Shown: positions 51,648-62,252, counted from the stretch's first letter. The stretch is DNA of 64,000 bases from Psychrobacter sp. JCM 18903 (GCF_000586475.1 NZ_BAWJ01000011.1:1-64000); one strand, 5' to 3'. Translations and numbers: made by a program. The notes: generated from the letters alone by a model not told the origin.

Positions 51648-52091
51648 ATGACCTTGGCAAATTCGTTACGTATTGATACGGCTATTCGGCCTGCCAGCTA
51701 TGTGCGTTTGCTGCTTTATAGTGGGTTGACCGCCGTCATGGCTGTACTGGCGTGGCTTGCTTCTTTACTGTTATGGCAATATGTGCTTATTTTAATCGTT
51801 ACCGCCGCGGTGATTATTTATTTGACATTATCACGACCCATACTGCTGCACCTTAGCCAACCACCACTTAGTCATCGTGTTGAGCAGCATTGGCAGCTAC
51901 TGCTCCGTACGGGTCGCGGTGATGAGCTATGGCAGGCACAATTAATCGCTGTCTCTGGATATCGATGGGCGATAAGCTTTGAATTCAATGTTATAGAGCC
52001 TTATCAGCGCTCTTTATCAGTGACCATCTTTCGAGATCAAGTGAGCCTTGAACAATGGCGAGAGTTGAATGTTTTGGCTAGATTATATTGA
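51648..52091 (+). CDS. YgfX-like membrane protein
   Basis: 147 residues. Two adjacent hydrophobic helices (LLYSGLTAVMAVLAWLASLLLWQYVLILIVTAAVIIYL) near the N-terminus, then a soluble beta-rich part ending SVTIFRDQVSLEQWRELNVLARLY, typical of YgfX/CptA. E. coli YgfX is a disputed toxin or membrane factor acting on FtsZ and MreB. The identification rests on topology and on its place after sdhE. It lacks a clear ribosome-binding site. Confidence 0.62.
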   Translation: MTLANSLRIDTAIRPASYVRLLLYSGLTAVMAVLAWLASLLLWQYVLILIVTAAVIIYLTLSRPILLHLSQPPLSHRVEQHWQLLLRTGRGDELWQAQLIAVSGYRWAISFEFNVIEPYQRSLSVTIFRDQVSLEQWRELNVLARLY

Positions 52092-52393
52092 ATATTCATA
52101 AATGGTGCTTATCAGTCCCATCGCCGAATGTTCAATATGCCTAACATAAACGCCGAAAATACGAGTTAAGGTAGTATTTTTTTATAGTGTCCAATGGGGG
52201 ATTTTTTTCAAGAATTTACGAACGCCTACATGTCATAACAAAATACCTATCTGGATAGCGAAATAGATTTGTTATATTGCAAGAGAATTGTGAATCGCAT
52301 AAGTAAATCGAGCTGTTGATTAATATATTAAATTAGCAGCGAAGTTTTTAGCGGTTTATAGATAATAAATAATATGACAAAAAGGAATCGAAA
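52092..52393. other. Non-coding gap
   Basis: 302 AT-rich bases before the DUF937 gene with a GGGGG run near 52196. No gene or hairpin worth calling was seen. Confidence 0.4.
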
Positions 52394-53136
52394 ATGAGCT
52401 TATTAGGGAATTTGGTTAGTCAGGTGGCCCGTCGTGCGATGGATCCTGAAGATGCGCAGCGTAATCCTGTAAATCAACGCATTGATCCACGTCGTACAGG
52501 TGGTCTTGGGGATATATTGGGTAGCGTGCTAGGCGGTGCTAGTCAAACTGGTGGCTATAATCCACGCCAGTATGATCGTCAGCCAGACAATGGTTTTGGC
52601 TTAGATGATATTCTCGGTGGGTTAACAGGCGGTGGACTCACTGGTGGCAATCAAAGTGGCGGCGTCAATTCTAATGCCGGCGGTCTTGGAGACATATTAG
52701 GCAGTGTGCTAGGTGGTCAAGCATGGGTAGTCAAACGAGAAAATCTGGATTCGGTGGTAAAGGTATGCTAATCGCTGCACTTATGCCAATGGTACTAAGC
52801 TGGATCAAACGCAATGGCGGCTTGAGTGGTGCATTATCAAAAATCACAGGTATGGGTTATGAAAACCAAGCGCGTTCTTGGATGAGTAACCAACAAGACA
52901 ATGACAACCTTGATCCAAATGATATCAGTCAGTTATTCGATGAAAATGAGATTCAGCAGGTTGCAGCACATACTGGTGCTAATGACGTAGAAGTCCGTCA
53001 AGGTCTTGCTGAATTGCTGCCAGAAGTAATGAATCAGCTGACACCAAGTGGCAATTTGGATAATGAATCTGAAGCCAATGAAGAGATTGATCAAATCATC
53101 AATCAGCTATCTAGTCGACTAGGTGCGTTAAAATAA
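52394..53136 (+). CDS. DUF937/YidB-like Gly-rich protein (one frame break)
   Basis: Corrected to 247 residues. Residues 1-110 are Gly-rich with two copies of GGLGDILGSVLGG (near 36 and 96) around GLDDILGGLTGGGLTGG. The second half holds the DUF937 core: GMLIAALMPMVLSWIKRNGGLSGALSKI and SQLFDENEIQQVAAHTGANDVEVRQGLAELLPEVMNQLTP. An A is missing at 52723 (GCATGG should be GCAATGG). AAGGAA precedes the ATG. The function of the family is unknown. Confidence 0.75.
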
Positions 53137-53188
53137 ATTTATCTTTTAAAGAAAGTCGCAATCGTTAATGCCAAAAAGTTAATACCAT

Positions 53189-53221
53189 AAAAAAGAGTAC
53201 GTTATCCAATGTGCTCTTTTT
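53189..53221 (+). terminator. Terminator of the DUF937 gene
   Basis: AAAAAGAGTAC pairs with GTGCTCTTTTT across an 11-base loop. Confidence 0.75.
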
Positions 53222-53442
53222 ATGGCTGTTAGTTTAACCTTACTATTGGTACTCTATTACTGAATATTTACTCTTTGTTCTAAACAGATATGTTAAAAAT
53301 GGTGAATAATAGAAAAATAATTCTATAAATCTTATAAGATGGTCATATGATTCATTGAGTCTTTTGTCGCAGTGGCTACTTTGATGATCCTTTATATAAT
53401 ATGACTGCGTGATGGTATAAGCATTTATAAGGATACTTAATC

Positions 53443-54897
53443 ATGCCATTTAAGCCTATTCAAGCAGCGGTTGCCATTTTTGTCGGCTTGATCATTTGGT
53501 TTGTGATACCAGTACCTACTGGCGTTACCCCTGAAGCATGGCACATGCTGGCGTTATTCATCGCCACTATTGTCGCTATCATCGGTAAAGTATTACCCAT
53601 TGGTGCCATTGCTATCATTGCAGTCACCCTAGTCGCACTAACAGGCGTGACTAGTGATAGCCCAGCACAAGCCGTTAGTGATGCATTATCAAGCTACTCA
53701 AGTCCGTTGATTTGGCTAATTGGTATTGCAGTCATGATATCGCGTGGCTTGATAAAAACGGGTTTGGGTCGACGTATTGCCTATTACTTTATTTCTATTT
53801 TTGGTAAAAAAACCATCGGCGTGGCTTATTCTTTGACTGCGGCTGAATTGATGATAGCACCCATTACGCCCTCTAATACGGCACGTGGCGGCGGTATTAT
53901 TCATCCTATTATGAAGTCTATCGCGCAAAGCTTCATTCGACGCCAGAAGAAGGTACTCAAAATAAAATTGGTCGGTATTTGGCGATGGTGAACTATCATG
54001 CCAACCCGATTACCTCTGGGATGTTTATCACGGCTACTGCGCCCAACCCTCTGGTTGTAGATTTGGTGAATAAAGCCACAGGCGGTGATATTCAGCTGTC
54101 ATGGACCACTTGCAGTGGCGATGTTTGTACCTGGCATGCTATGTCTGCTTGTGATGCCGTTAGTCATTTATATAATTTATCCCCCTGATGTTAAAATCAC
54201 GCCCGATGCAAAAGGTTTTGCCAAGGACAATTTGGCAGAAATGGGAAAAATAAGCAGCCAAGAAAAAATCATGCTCGGGGTATTTGCTCTGATGCTGTTA
54301 TTGTGGGCGAATATTCCCGCATTGATGTTAGGTGAGCAATATAGCGTTGATGCTACCACCACAGCATTTATTGGTTTGACGACCTTAATATTGACTGGGG
54401 TACTGACTTGGGACGATATTTTAAAAGAGAAGTCAGCATGGGATACCATTATTTGGTTTGGCGCCCTTATTATGATGGCCGCTTATCTTAATAAGCTTGG
54501 ACTGATAAGCTGGTTCTCTGGCAATATCGAATCGATGATTGGCACGACTGGGCTTGGCTGGATCGGTGCTGTGACTATTTTGACCCTAGTATACTTATAT
54601 ATCCATTACTTCTTTGCTAGTACCACGGCTCACATTACTGCACTATTTGCAGCATTTTATGCGGTGGGTTTAAGCTTGGGCGCACCGCCGATGTTATATG
54701 CGCTTATCTTAGCCGCAGCGGGCAATATCATGATGACGCTTACGCATTATGCAACTGGTACTGCGCCAGTCATTTTTAACTCTGGCTATGTGACGTTAAG
54801 AGAGTGGTGGAGTATTGGCGCAATAATGAGTGTGGTCAATTTAGTTATTTGGATCGGTGCTGGTTTGATTTGGTGGAAAGTGCTCGGCTATTATTAA
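53443..54897 (+). CDS. DASS-family (SLC13) dicarboxylate transporter (two frame breaks)
   Basis: Corrected to 485 residues with 11-12 helices. Sodium- or antiport-coupled uptake of C4/C5 dicarboxylates (2-oxoglutarate/malate translocator type). It shows LIWLIGIAVMISRGLIKTGLGRRIAYYF, AAELMIAPITPSNTARGGGI (SNT substrate motif), ANPITSGMFITATAPNPL (second motif TAPNPL), WAVAMFVPGM and STTAHITALFAAF. A C is missing at 53934. Near 54112 two G (or one extra base) must be allowed to restore TTWAVAMFVPG. AAGGA precedes the ATG. Confidence 0.85.
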
Positions 54898-54960
54898 TAG
54901 ATCGCTCAAGTCATATTGTCTTATATACAGATTGGTGTTTTTAAAAAAGGTGAGGGTGGC

Positions 54961-56070
54961 TTAAAAGCGCTCATCTAATGTGTCTAAAGTATAATTGAGC
55001 GCGGCAAAACAGATATCGCTCTGAAAGCCTCGATATTGCAAAAACCGTAGCTGCTTTGCTTTGTCTTTTTGTTCAGTGGGTATGTCATCGCCGTACTTCT
55101 TAGTGCGCGCTGTGACCGCCAGTTTGAGCCAGTCGACACCATCTACCAGATTATCTGCACTATCATCTACAAACTCCCTAAACTCTTCTGACTCTGCATT
55201 TGCCATATCGATTAACTCATCGATATTACTGGGCATGGCAATTTTTTTACGATAAAACTCCTGCTTGATACGTCCACGTCCCCGACCTTTGCGGATATTT
55301 TCACGAATGAGCATGAGCGTCGTGCGATAATCACTTTGGTAGCCTTTTTCTTCAAACTCATCGAGTAGCGCATCAATTTTATCTGGGGCTTGCTCTTTAT
55401 CAATAAGCTTTTGCTTAAGCTCAGCCTTGCCGTACTCACGGCGCGATAAATAATAAAACGCCAACCAACGTAAACGGCTTTCGGCTTTGATCTCATCTAT
55501 TTCTGCTTGTCGTTGTTCAGGCGTGCGCAAATACGCTTTAAGAGCAGCGGGTAGGTTATCCATCTGATTGTCAACTGTGCTGTGCGCAGAAGTGTTGGTA
55601 ATGGCAGCATCGGTTGTATACTGTGATTCTTTGTTAAATTCATTATCAGTAGCCGCGCTATCGTCTGGTTCACCATGAATATTTTGTTTAACTTCAGCCA
55701 GCATCTCTTTGATACTTTGCGCTTCGGGTTGCTGATAAGCAGGCACGTCACTAGGCTCAGGGCTAAAGTTAGCCGCTGGGTGAAAACGATTTTTACGTTT
55801 CTTAGTTTTAGCAGGATTTTTATTGGTAGAAGAGTGAGCCTCAACGGATTCTACTGAAAAGTCAGTATCGTCAGATAATGAATGGTCTTCATGATAGTAA
55901 GTTGAATGCTTGCGCGTCTTAGTTGTTTTTTTAGGATTGCCTTGATAGGAATGCTGAGAAAATTTGGAGGATTCAGAGGATTTGGACAGTTTTTTTGATT
56001 TGATAGTCGGACTACTCGCTGAATCGGCATCGGATTCAGCGACTATTTCAGCTAAAGTTTTAATGTTCAT
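54961..56070 (-). CDS. recX: RecX with a long disordered N-terminal extension
   Basis: 369 residues, more than twice the usual RecX length (about 150-160). The RecX core lies at about 198-369: RLRWLAFYYLSRREYGKAELKQKLIDK, IDALLDEFEEKGYQSDYR, IRENIRKGRGRGRIKQEFYRKKI and FLQYRGFQSDICFAAL, three helical repeats. Residues 1-195 are Ser/Lys/Asp-rich without obvious fold (KKLSKSSESSKFS; KTKKRKNRFHPAANFSPEP). RecX caps RecA filaments. It lies 57 bases after recA on the same strand. Confidence 0.88.
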   Translation of the reverse strand: MNIKTLAEIVAESDADSASSPTIKSKKLSKSSESSKFSQHSYQGNPKKTTKTRKHSTYYHEDHSLSDDTDFSVESVEAHSSTNKNPAKTKKRKNRFHPAANFSPEPSDVPAYQQPEAQSIKEMLAEVKQNIHGEPDDSAATDNEFNKESQYTTDAAITNTSAHSTVDNQMDNLPAALKAYLRTPEQRQAEIDEIKAESRLRWLAFYYLSRREYGKAELKQKLIDKEQAPDKIDALLDEFEEKGYQSDYRTTLMLIRENIRKGRGRGRIKQEFYRKKIAMPSNIDELIDMANAESEEFREFVDDSADNLVDGVDWLKLAVTARTKKYGDDIPTEQKDKAKQLRFLQYRGFQSDICFAALNYTLDTLDERF

Positions 56071-56127
56071 AACAATTTAATTTTCATAACAAGTCATGAT
56101 TATTAATAGCGGTGAATAATTGCGCCG

Positions 56128-57178
56128 TTATTGTACAGGGTCAGAAACCAACGCTTCATTGGCTTTATCTTCGGCTTTGGCTTCTTTTTTTGACCCAAGC
56201 TTTTCCTCGCGAATTTTATCTTCAATCTCTTTTGCAATCGCAGGATTTTCTTTTAGGAACAGTACAGAGTTGGCTTTACCTTGACCGATTTTTTCATCGC
56301 CATAGCTATACCAAGAGCCTGCTTTACCAACCGCACCAATCTCAACGCCTAAGTCAATCACTTCGGCTAAATGGTTAGTACCTTCACCATAAGTAATTTC
56401 AAACTCTGCTTGGCGGAAAGGCGGTGCCATTTTGTTTTTGATAACCTTGACACGGGTTTGGTTACCGATGATTTCATCACCATTTTTGACCGCACCGATG
56501 CGGCGAATGTCCATACGAACTGAGGCGTAAAACTTGAGCGCGTTACCACCAGTCGTGGTCTCAGGGCTACCAAACATCACACCGATTTTCATACGAATTT
56601 GGTTGATAAATACCACCATACAATTGGAGCGTTTGGCGTTGCCTGTGATTTTACGTAATGCTTGGCTCATCAGACGTGCTTGCAAGCCATATGTGAGTCG
56701 CCCATCTCGCCTTCAATCTCTGCGCGCGGCGTCAAGGCAGCAACTGAGTCAATAACAATCATATCGATAGCACCAGAGCGCACCAACATGTCGGTGATTT
56801 CAAGTGCTTGCTCACCATTATCAGGCTGAGAAAGCAATAGCTCGTCAGTGTTTACGCCAAGTTTGCGCGCATAAACAGGGTCAAGCGCATGCTCAGCATC
56901 GATAAAGGCGCAGGTGCCGCCTTGTTTTTGACATTCTGCAATCGCCTGTAGCGTCATGGTCGTTTTACCTGAGCTTCTGGGCCATAAATCTCTACGATAC
57001 GGCCTTTTGGTAGACCACCAATGCCAAGTGCAATGTCCAGACCCAACGAACCTGTTGATACTACATCGACATCCATAATAGCTGAGTCGTCACCTAAATG
57101 CATGATGGTATTCTTACCAAACTGCTTTTCGATTTGACCGAGTGCTGCTTTAAGGGCTTTGGCTTTATTGTCGTCCAT
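56128..57178 (-). CDS. recA: Recombinase RecA (two frame breaks)
   Basis: Strand-exchange ATPase and SOS co-protease. It shows [21 protein letters not shown]-loop [13 protein letters not shown] (after correction), [37 protein letters not shown], and [33 protein letters not shown] base is missing near 56972 (between GPEA and SGKTT) and near 56687 ([15 protein letters not shown]). Corrected: 350 residues. The start is ATG 57178 with AAGGA upstream; an in-frame ATG at 57202 is less likely. Confidence 0.95.
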
Positions 57179-57202
57179 ACTGGATTCCTTGTCTTCAATC
57201 AT

Positions 57203-58147
57203 TGGTTAAAACTATAAATTTGGTATGATAAATAAAATGTTTGTAGCTACGAAGGTTAACGGATCAATAGTGCTGATGGCTATCTAAATAATAGGCAGCG
57301 TTCGTTCAATGTCTATCTAAGATGAATGGGGTAGAGTATCGATGATGTAGACAGTAATATTAGATATATCACTCTACTATACAGTAAAATCAAATAACGA
57401 TAAAAGTAAAATTAAGTTCATAATCAGCGCCAACAGATGTAATTTATAGGTAACATTATGCTCGTTGAGCCTTGACTGTTTTCTAAAGTGCAGTTGATTA
57501 GATAAGGTGATTATAACAAAAACCAAGGAGCATATAGAAGGTTAGATGATGCTAAACGACACTAACTGTCGCATTGTATATAAGTGATAACTTGTGTAAT
57601 CTAGTTGCTGAATATATCCTAATTTTGGATAGGATAATGTCGCCCTTTGTCAATAGCATTAAAAGTTGTCCACAAGAAATAAAGCGTCTAAATTTAGCTT
57701 TTGTGAAACATCGGTGAGGATTAATTTAATTTAAAAATATATTGAAAATAAATTACAGTATTATAAAATACGTCATAACTTACTGATTTAAAAGGTTTTT
57801 TAAATTGTATAAAAAATGAACGATTTTACCTCATCCTTTGAGCTATCTAGGGAAATTGTTGTCAAGTGCGTACTTATGCACAGGGTTATCCACAGCTTAT
57901 GGGGAGAACTCATGAATCCCTTATACTATCAATGTTTGAGTAGGTAGGTGACCTGTGAGTGTGGCGCTGCAATATATTTTTTACCCCTATATATAGCGCT
58001 ATTGATTTAAAAATTCTATGAAAATAGACGATGTTTCACATATTAAAAAAAATTTATTATTTTTAATAAAAATACTTGTAGCTTGTATATTAAGGGTTGT
58101 AGCTGAAAAAAATCAAATAATATTGTCATTAGATAATTTGCAAGCAC
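57203..58147. other. 945-base non-coding region upstream of recA
   Basis: No gene on either strand. It is AT-rich, especially 57720-57830 and 58020-58130. It holds three DnaA-box matches (listed separately). The recA promoter must lie near its left end, but I cannot name a certain SOS operator. Confidence 0.6.
57666..57894 (+). promoter_or_regulatory. Cluster of DnaA-box matches
   Basis: TTGTCCACA at 57666-57674, TTATGCACA at 57874-57882 and TTATCCACA at 57886-57894 match the TTWTNCACA consensus, all in one orientation; the last two start 12 bases apart. The AT-rich stretch 57720-57830 lies between. The boxes are direct observations; any replication or titration role is inference. Confidence 0.5.
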
Positions 58148-58175
58148 AAAAAAGCGGCTAAATAATTTAGCCGCT
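58148..58175 (-). terminator. Rho-independent terminator of trmB
   Basis: AGCGGCTAAAT and ATTTAGCCGCT form a perfect 11-base-pair stem, and on the minus strand six T follow. Confidence 0.88.
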
Positions 58176-58208
58176 ATGCAGAAGTCACCGAAGATAAGTG
58201 AGCCAAAT

Positions 58209-59059
58209 CTAGTCTTTGATATAGATTAAATCCCAAACGCCATGTCCACTATTTATACCGCGGCGCTCAAATTTGGTCATTGGACGAAAGTCAGGGCGGT
58301 CGGTGAAGTGAACTGCGCCTGCTTGATTGGTTAAACCAGTAAAACCGTCTAAAACTTCAACCATCCAAAAGGCATAATGCTCCCAGTCGGTTGCGGTATG
58401 GAACCAGCCGCCTTGCTTTAGACTACGAGTCACAATCGCCATACGTTCAGGCTGACGAAGCGGCGCTTGTGATGGCGCTTTTTTTGCCATGGGTCAGGGA
58501 AGTAAAGCTGGATGCGATCAATATGGTTCTCTGGTAGTTGCTTGAGCAATTGGATGGCATCACCGTTGATGATTTTGACATTGGTTAGCGCTTGCGTACC
58601 TGCCATATAGGCGCATTTACCGATACCTGGCTCGTGCACTTCGACACCAACGAAATTGCGGCTAGGTTCTGCTGCCGCCATCTCAATGAATGAATCACCC
58701 AGTCCAAAACCGATCTCTAAGGTAAGCGGTGCTTCACTACCATTAGGGCTATCAGCGAATAGCGTTCGTAGATTGTCAATACCATCAAGATCGCCATCAC
58801 CGAAACTGTTATTGACCAGATACTCAGAAAATTCTGGCGCGGTCAGTGCCAGTTCGGCATTTTTATTCATGTGCGTACGTCGTTTCATAAAGGTATTGAC
58901 GATACGTAGATGTTTGCTTTCTTCAGGCTCACTCTCATTACTAATACGGGCTTCAATGTCAGTATGAGTAAGGCTTTCGGTGTTAGTACTGAGGACTTTT
59001 TGCTCATCAGTATTACTCGTACTATCGATGTTATCATTAATATCAGGATGTGGAATCAT
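58209..59059 (-). CDS. trmB: tRNA (guanine-N7)-methyltransferase TrmB (one frame break)
   Basis: Corrected to 283 residues. Methylates G46 in the tRNA variable loop. It shows [17 protein letters not shown] (SAM loop), [37 protein letters not shown] and the late [15 protein letters not shown] base is missing near 58454 on the plus strand (restores [15 protein letters not shown]). The first 55 residues are an acidic Ser/Thr/Asp-rich extension absent from E. coli; an internal start near [11 protein letters not shown] cannot be ruled out. Confidence 0.9.
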
Positions 59060-59357
59060 AGGATTGACAAGGCTTCATAAAATGGGTGATGTATGCTCAT
59101 TATAAGTTAAATCTATACAGCTGTGAACGGACAATACTTTTTTAATATTGTTATCGTTCATTCAGCATAAAAAAGTGAAAGCGCTGACCTTGTTTGACGT
59201 ATCACATATAGATTGGCATTCGGCTGCCTTGACTTTCTTTTACATTGAATTAACGGTATTTATCTGTCGTTTTACTGTTCTGCACATCGGTTTTGGCGTT
59301 ATCATATAAAGTGAGTAATGGATTTAAATTTTTCTTCATCGTTAATAGGGGTCATCT

Positions 59358-60286
59358 ATGCTATTTATCGAGACGGATTCGCCGCCCCCTTTTTACCAAG
59401 AACAGCTGACTCCTGCTAAGCGTACACAACTTGATAAATGGTTTATCGGTCACCGTAGCCAGCACTATTATCTGAAACGTTTTGAGCAGTTCGATGCGCA
59501 AGGTTATCTGTCGCCAAAATGGCATTGGGCAGCATTTTTTGTGACTTTTCCTTGGCTCCTCTATCGCAAACGCTATATGGATGCGATTGTCTATAGCGTA
59601 GCAGGCTGGTCGTTTATTCAGCTCAATGTGGCACTGGTATTGGTTGCGTTTGAATTTTTGGCAATGTCCTTCATCCTGATGCTTACCAGATGGCGACACG
59701 CATAGGTATTGCCGCGATCATTTGGTTATTTTGGTCGTTCATGGTGGCGCGTTGGACGGATGCGTATTATTACCGCATGGCGCGACGTGAGATTGCAGAT
59801 GCTATCGATGATTATCCGCGTGATGAAGCAGCGCAAAAGGCACATCTGCGCCGAGAAGGTGGGGTCAGTCTATTTGGGTTAGGATTGGGGTTTGGTATTT
59901 TTGCCTTTGCTTTGATGGTTATTAAGATACAGTTTTTACCAATTATTGCCAAGCCAAAAGCCAATGAAGTACTGTTCGATGCGTATGATACAGCCAAAAC
60001 GGCACAAAATCGTGTGGCACTGATTTATCAACAGACAGGGCAATGTCCGATTCATTTGCCTATTGATAAAGGCACTCAGCAGATACGAATTGATATCGAT
60101 AAAAAGGCCGCTGGCGTAGTAGAAACGGATTGTGCAGTCATTGCGACCATACAAAATGTTCAGTTCCCTATCCGCTACCTAAATCAGCAGACACTGGTTT
60201 TTTACCATGTGCCAGACAGCGATATTTGGAGCTGTATGAGTTCACTAAATAAGAAACTGGCACCGGCAAGCTGTATGCCCGATTAG
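59358..60286 (+). CDS. DUF2628-type membrane protein (one frame break)
   Basis: Corrected to 309 residues. The DUF2628-like pattern is LSPKWHWAAFFVTFPWLLYRKRYMDAIVYSVAGW, then more helices and WSFMVARWTDAYYYRMARREI. One further helix (LGLGFGIFAFALMVIKI) leads to a 100-residue extracytoplasmic part with three Cys (GQCPIHLP, ETDCAV, IWSCMSSL). A C appears missing at 59669-59670; two genes overlapping by 16 bases would be the alternative, but family continuity favours one. The function is unknown. Confidence 0.68.
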
Positions 60287-60292
60287 GGCATG

Positions 60293-60342
60293 TTTGATGA
60301 TTTAACGATGACACTGACAGTGTCTATTTGTGAATCATCAAA
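60293..60342. terminator. Nested inverted repeat between convergent genes
   Basis: Outer TTTGATGATT/AATCATCAAA encloses inner GACACTG/CAGTGTC. It lies 7 bases after the DUF2628 gene and 24 before the antiporter stop on the other strand. There is no T tract, so termination would depend on the long stem. Confidence 0.45.
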
Positions 60343-60365
60343 TACGCTTTAAAATATATAAATAC

Positions 60366-62252
60366 TTAGGTGTTAGAGTCAGTTGCAACGTCGTCCTTTT
60401 TATCAGCGGGTGTTGCTTTACTTTTTAGCGCGTCATAAAAATCCGTTAAGTCCATTTTTCGTGCCTTATCAATGTCTTCATCAAACAAGCTTTCTAGTTC
60501 TGCCATCGCTGATTGTGCGGATTCAATCATGCTGGCTTCATCATCATAGATCGCTTGCTGACGTTCAATCAAGTCATCGTCGTAATCACGGAAGGTTTGG
60601 ACCGTCTCGCGCGCTTTTTCTGGTGAGATACCAAGCAGTTGTAGCGATTCACGCGACATATCCAAGGACGATAGGTAAGTCTCACGCCAAATATGACGCA
60701 CACCGACCTCACGCAACCGATAATAATGCTGACGGTCACGTGCCCGTGCCAAGACAATCAAGTCTGGATAGTTTTTACGTAAGTATTGAGCCGTGGTGAT
60801 AGAGCGCTCTAAATCATCGATGGCTAAAATAAACACACGGGCTTTTTTGATACCAGCCGCGCGCAATATCTCAGGGTTTTTTGGGTCGCCGTAATAGACT
60901 TGGTTACCAAATTTACGCACGAAATCGACACGATTCGCTGAGCGTTCAATGGCGGTAAATTCGATGTCGTGCATGCGTAGTACACGACCGATAATCTGAC
61001 CGACGCGCCCAAAGCCAGCAATAATGACTTGATGTTCATGATCGGGAATGGCATCGTATTCCCGGCTGGGTTTGCTTTTGGCAAATAAAGGCTCACCGAT
61101 TTTCTCAAGTAATAAAAATGCCAGTGGTGTGAGCGCCATGGAGATAGTGACGATAAGGTTCAGAGTGTTGGCAAGCTCAGGTCGCAACACATTTTGAGCA
61201 GTAGCGACACTGAATAAAACAAAAGCAAACTCACCACCCTGAGCGAGCGTCACACCTAGTCTGATACTGGTTGGCCAGCGATTGCCTGATATCTTTGCAA
61301 TGGCGGTAATGACACCAAATTTGATAGCCATCAATGCCATTGCACAGCCGATGATAAAAATAGGTTTTGCCAAGATAAGTTTGACATCCGTCAGCATACC
61401 GACCGACATAAAAAATAAGCCAAGTAGCAACCCTTTAAACGGCTCAATACTGGCTTCTAACTCATGGCGATACTCAGAATCTGCGAGCAGTACCCCTGTT
61501 AAAAAAGCACCCAATGCCATCGATAAACCAATTTGACCCATCAAAATAGACACACCCATCACGATAAATAGCGCAACGGCGGTCAGCAGTTCTGATGCAC
61601 CACTAGACGCTACAAACTTAAAGAAAGGACGAACGACATAACGGCTAGCAAAAATCAGTCCAGCAAAAACCGCAAAAACTTTGCCAAAATAAATCAAATC
61701 ATAACTTTGTTCGCGCACCCCTGATAGGAAAGGAATGACGGCTAGCAAAGGGATAACCGCAATATCTTGGAATAATAAAATCGTAAACGCTTCACGACCG
61801 TGGGTGCTAGAAAGCTGCTGTTTTTCCGTCAGTATTTGTAGTACAAAAGCTGTGGACGACAAGGCAAGGCCAAAACCGACGATAAAAGCAGTATCGAGCT
61901 GTAAGCCAAAAATTTGATGTAACAGCCCCATTAATAATGTGCCAGTCAGACCGACTTGCAAACCACCGAGGACAAATATCGAACGCCGCAGTGCCCATAA
62001 TCGTGAGGGTTGCAGCTCAAGCCCGATAATGAATAGCAGCATGACCACGCCAAACTCAGAGAAGTGCAACAAGCTCTCAGCATCGCCTGCGACGTCCAGA
62101 CCACTGGGCCCCAATATCAATCCTGTAATGAGATAACCTAAGACCGTCGCAATGCCAAAACGTTTACCAAGGGGTACAAAGAGCAGGGCTGCTCCTAAGA
62201 AGATTGTAGCTTGTAACATTAAATTTGGTGAGCCGGTGGCGGCAGCGAACAT
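60366..62252 (-). CDS. Kef-type K+/H+ antiporter (CPA2) with RCK domain
   Basis: 628 residues. About 12 helices of the CPA2 family at 1-385 (VLGYLITGLILGPSGL; FGVVMLLFIIGLELQPSRLW; GFGLALSSTAFVLQIL; LGAFLTGVLLADSEYRHELE). The cytosolic RCK/TrkA-N domain has VIIAGFGRVGQIIGRVL and VYYGDPKNPEILRAAG, and a C-terminal acidic tail follows. KefB/KefC proteins release K+ on electrophile stress, gated by glutathione; gshB is also in this window. No kefF/kefG ancillary gene adjoins. AAGGA precedes the ATG. Confidence 0.9.
   Translation of the reverse strand: MFAAATGSPNLMLQATIFLGAALLFVPLGKRFGIATVLGYLITGLILGPSGLDVAGDAESLLHFSEFGVVMLLFIIGLELQPSRLWALRRSIFVLGGLQVGLTGTLLMGLLHQIFGLQLDTAFIVGFGLALSSTAFVLQILTEKQQLSSTHGREAFTILLFQDIAVIPLLAVIPFLSGVREQSYDLIYFGKVFAVFAGLIFASRYVVRPFFKFVASSGASELLTAVALFIVMGVSILMGQIGLSMALGAFLTGVLLADSEYRHELEASIEPFKGLLLGLFFMSVGMLTDVKLILAKPIFIIGCAMALMAIKFGVITAIAKISGNRWPTSIRLGVTLAQGGEFAFVLFSVATAQNVLRPELANTLNLIVTISMALTPLAFLLLEKIGEPLFAKSKPSREYDAIPDHEHQVIIAGFGRVGQIIGRVLRMHDIEFTAIERSANRVDFVRKFGNQVYYGDPKNPEILRAAGIKKARVFILAIDDLERSITTAQYLRKNYPDLIVLARARDRQHYYRLREVGVRHIWRETYLSSLDMSRESLQLLGISPEKARETVQTFRDYDDDLIERQQAIYDDEASMIESAQSAMAELESLFDEDIDKARKMDLTDFYDALKSKATPADKKDDVATDSNT

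Noticed and set aside
55497..55844. 115-codon frame within recX
   Set aside because: Shadow frame of the RecX leader on the same strand; composition is that of a frame-shifted Ser/Lys-rich sequence.
57203..58147. Main chromosomal origin
   Set aside because: No dnaA, dnaN, rpmH or gidA nearby and only three boxes; a secondary DnaA site is the more modest reading.
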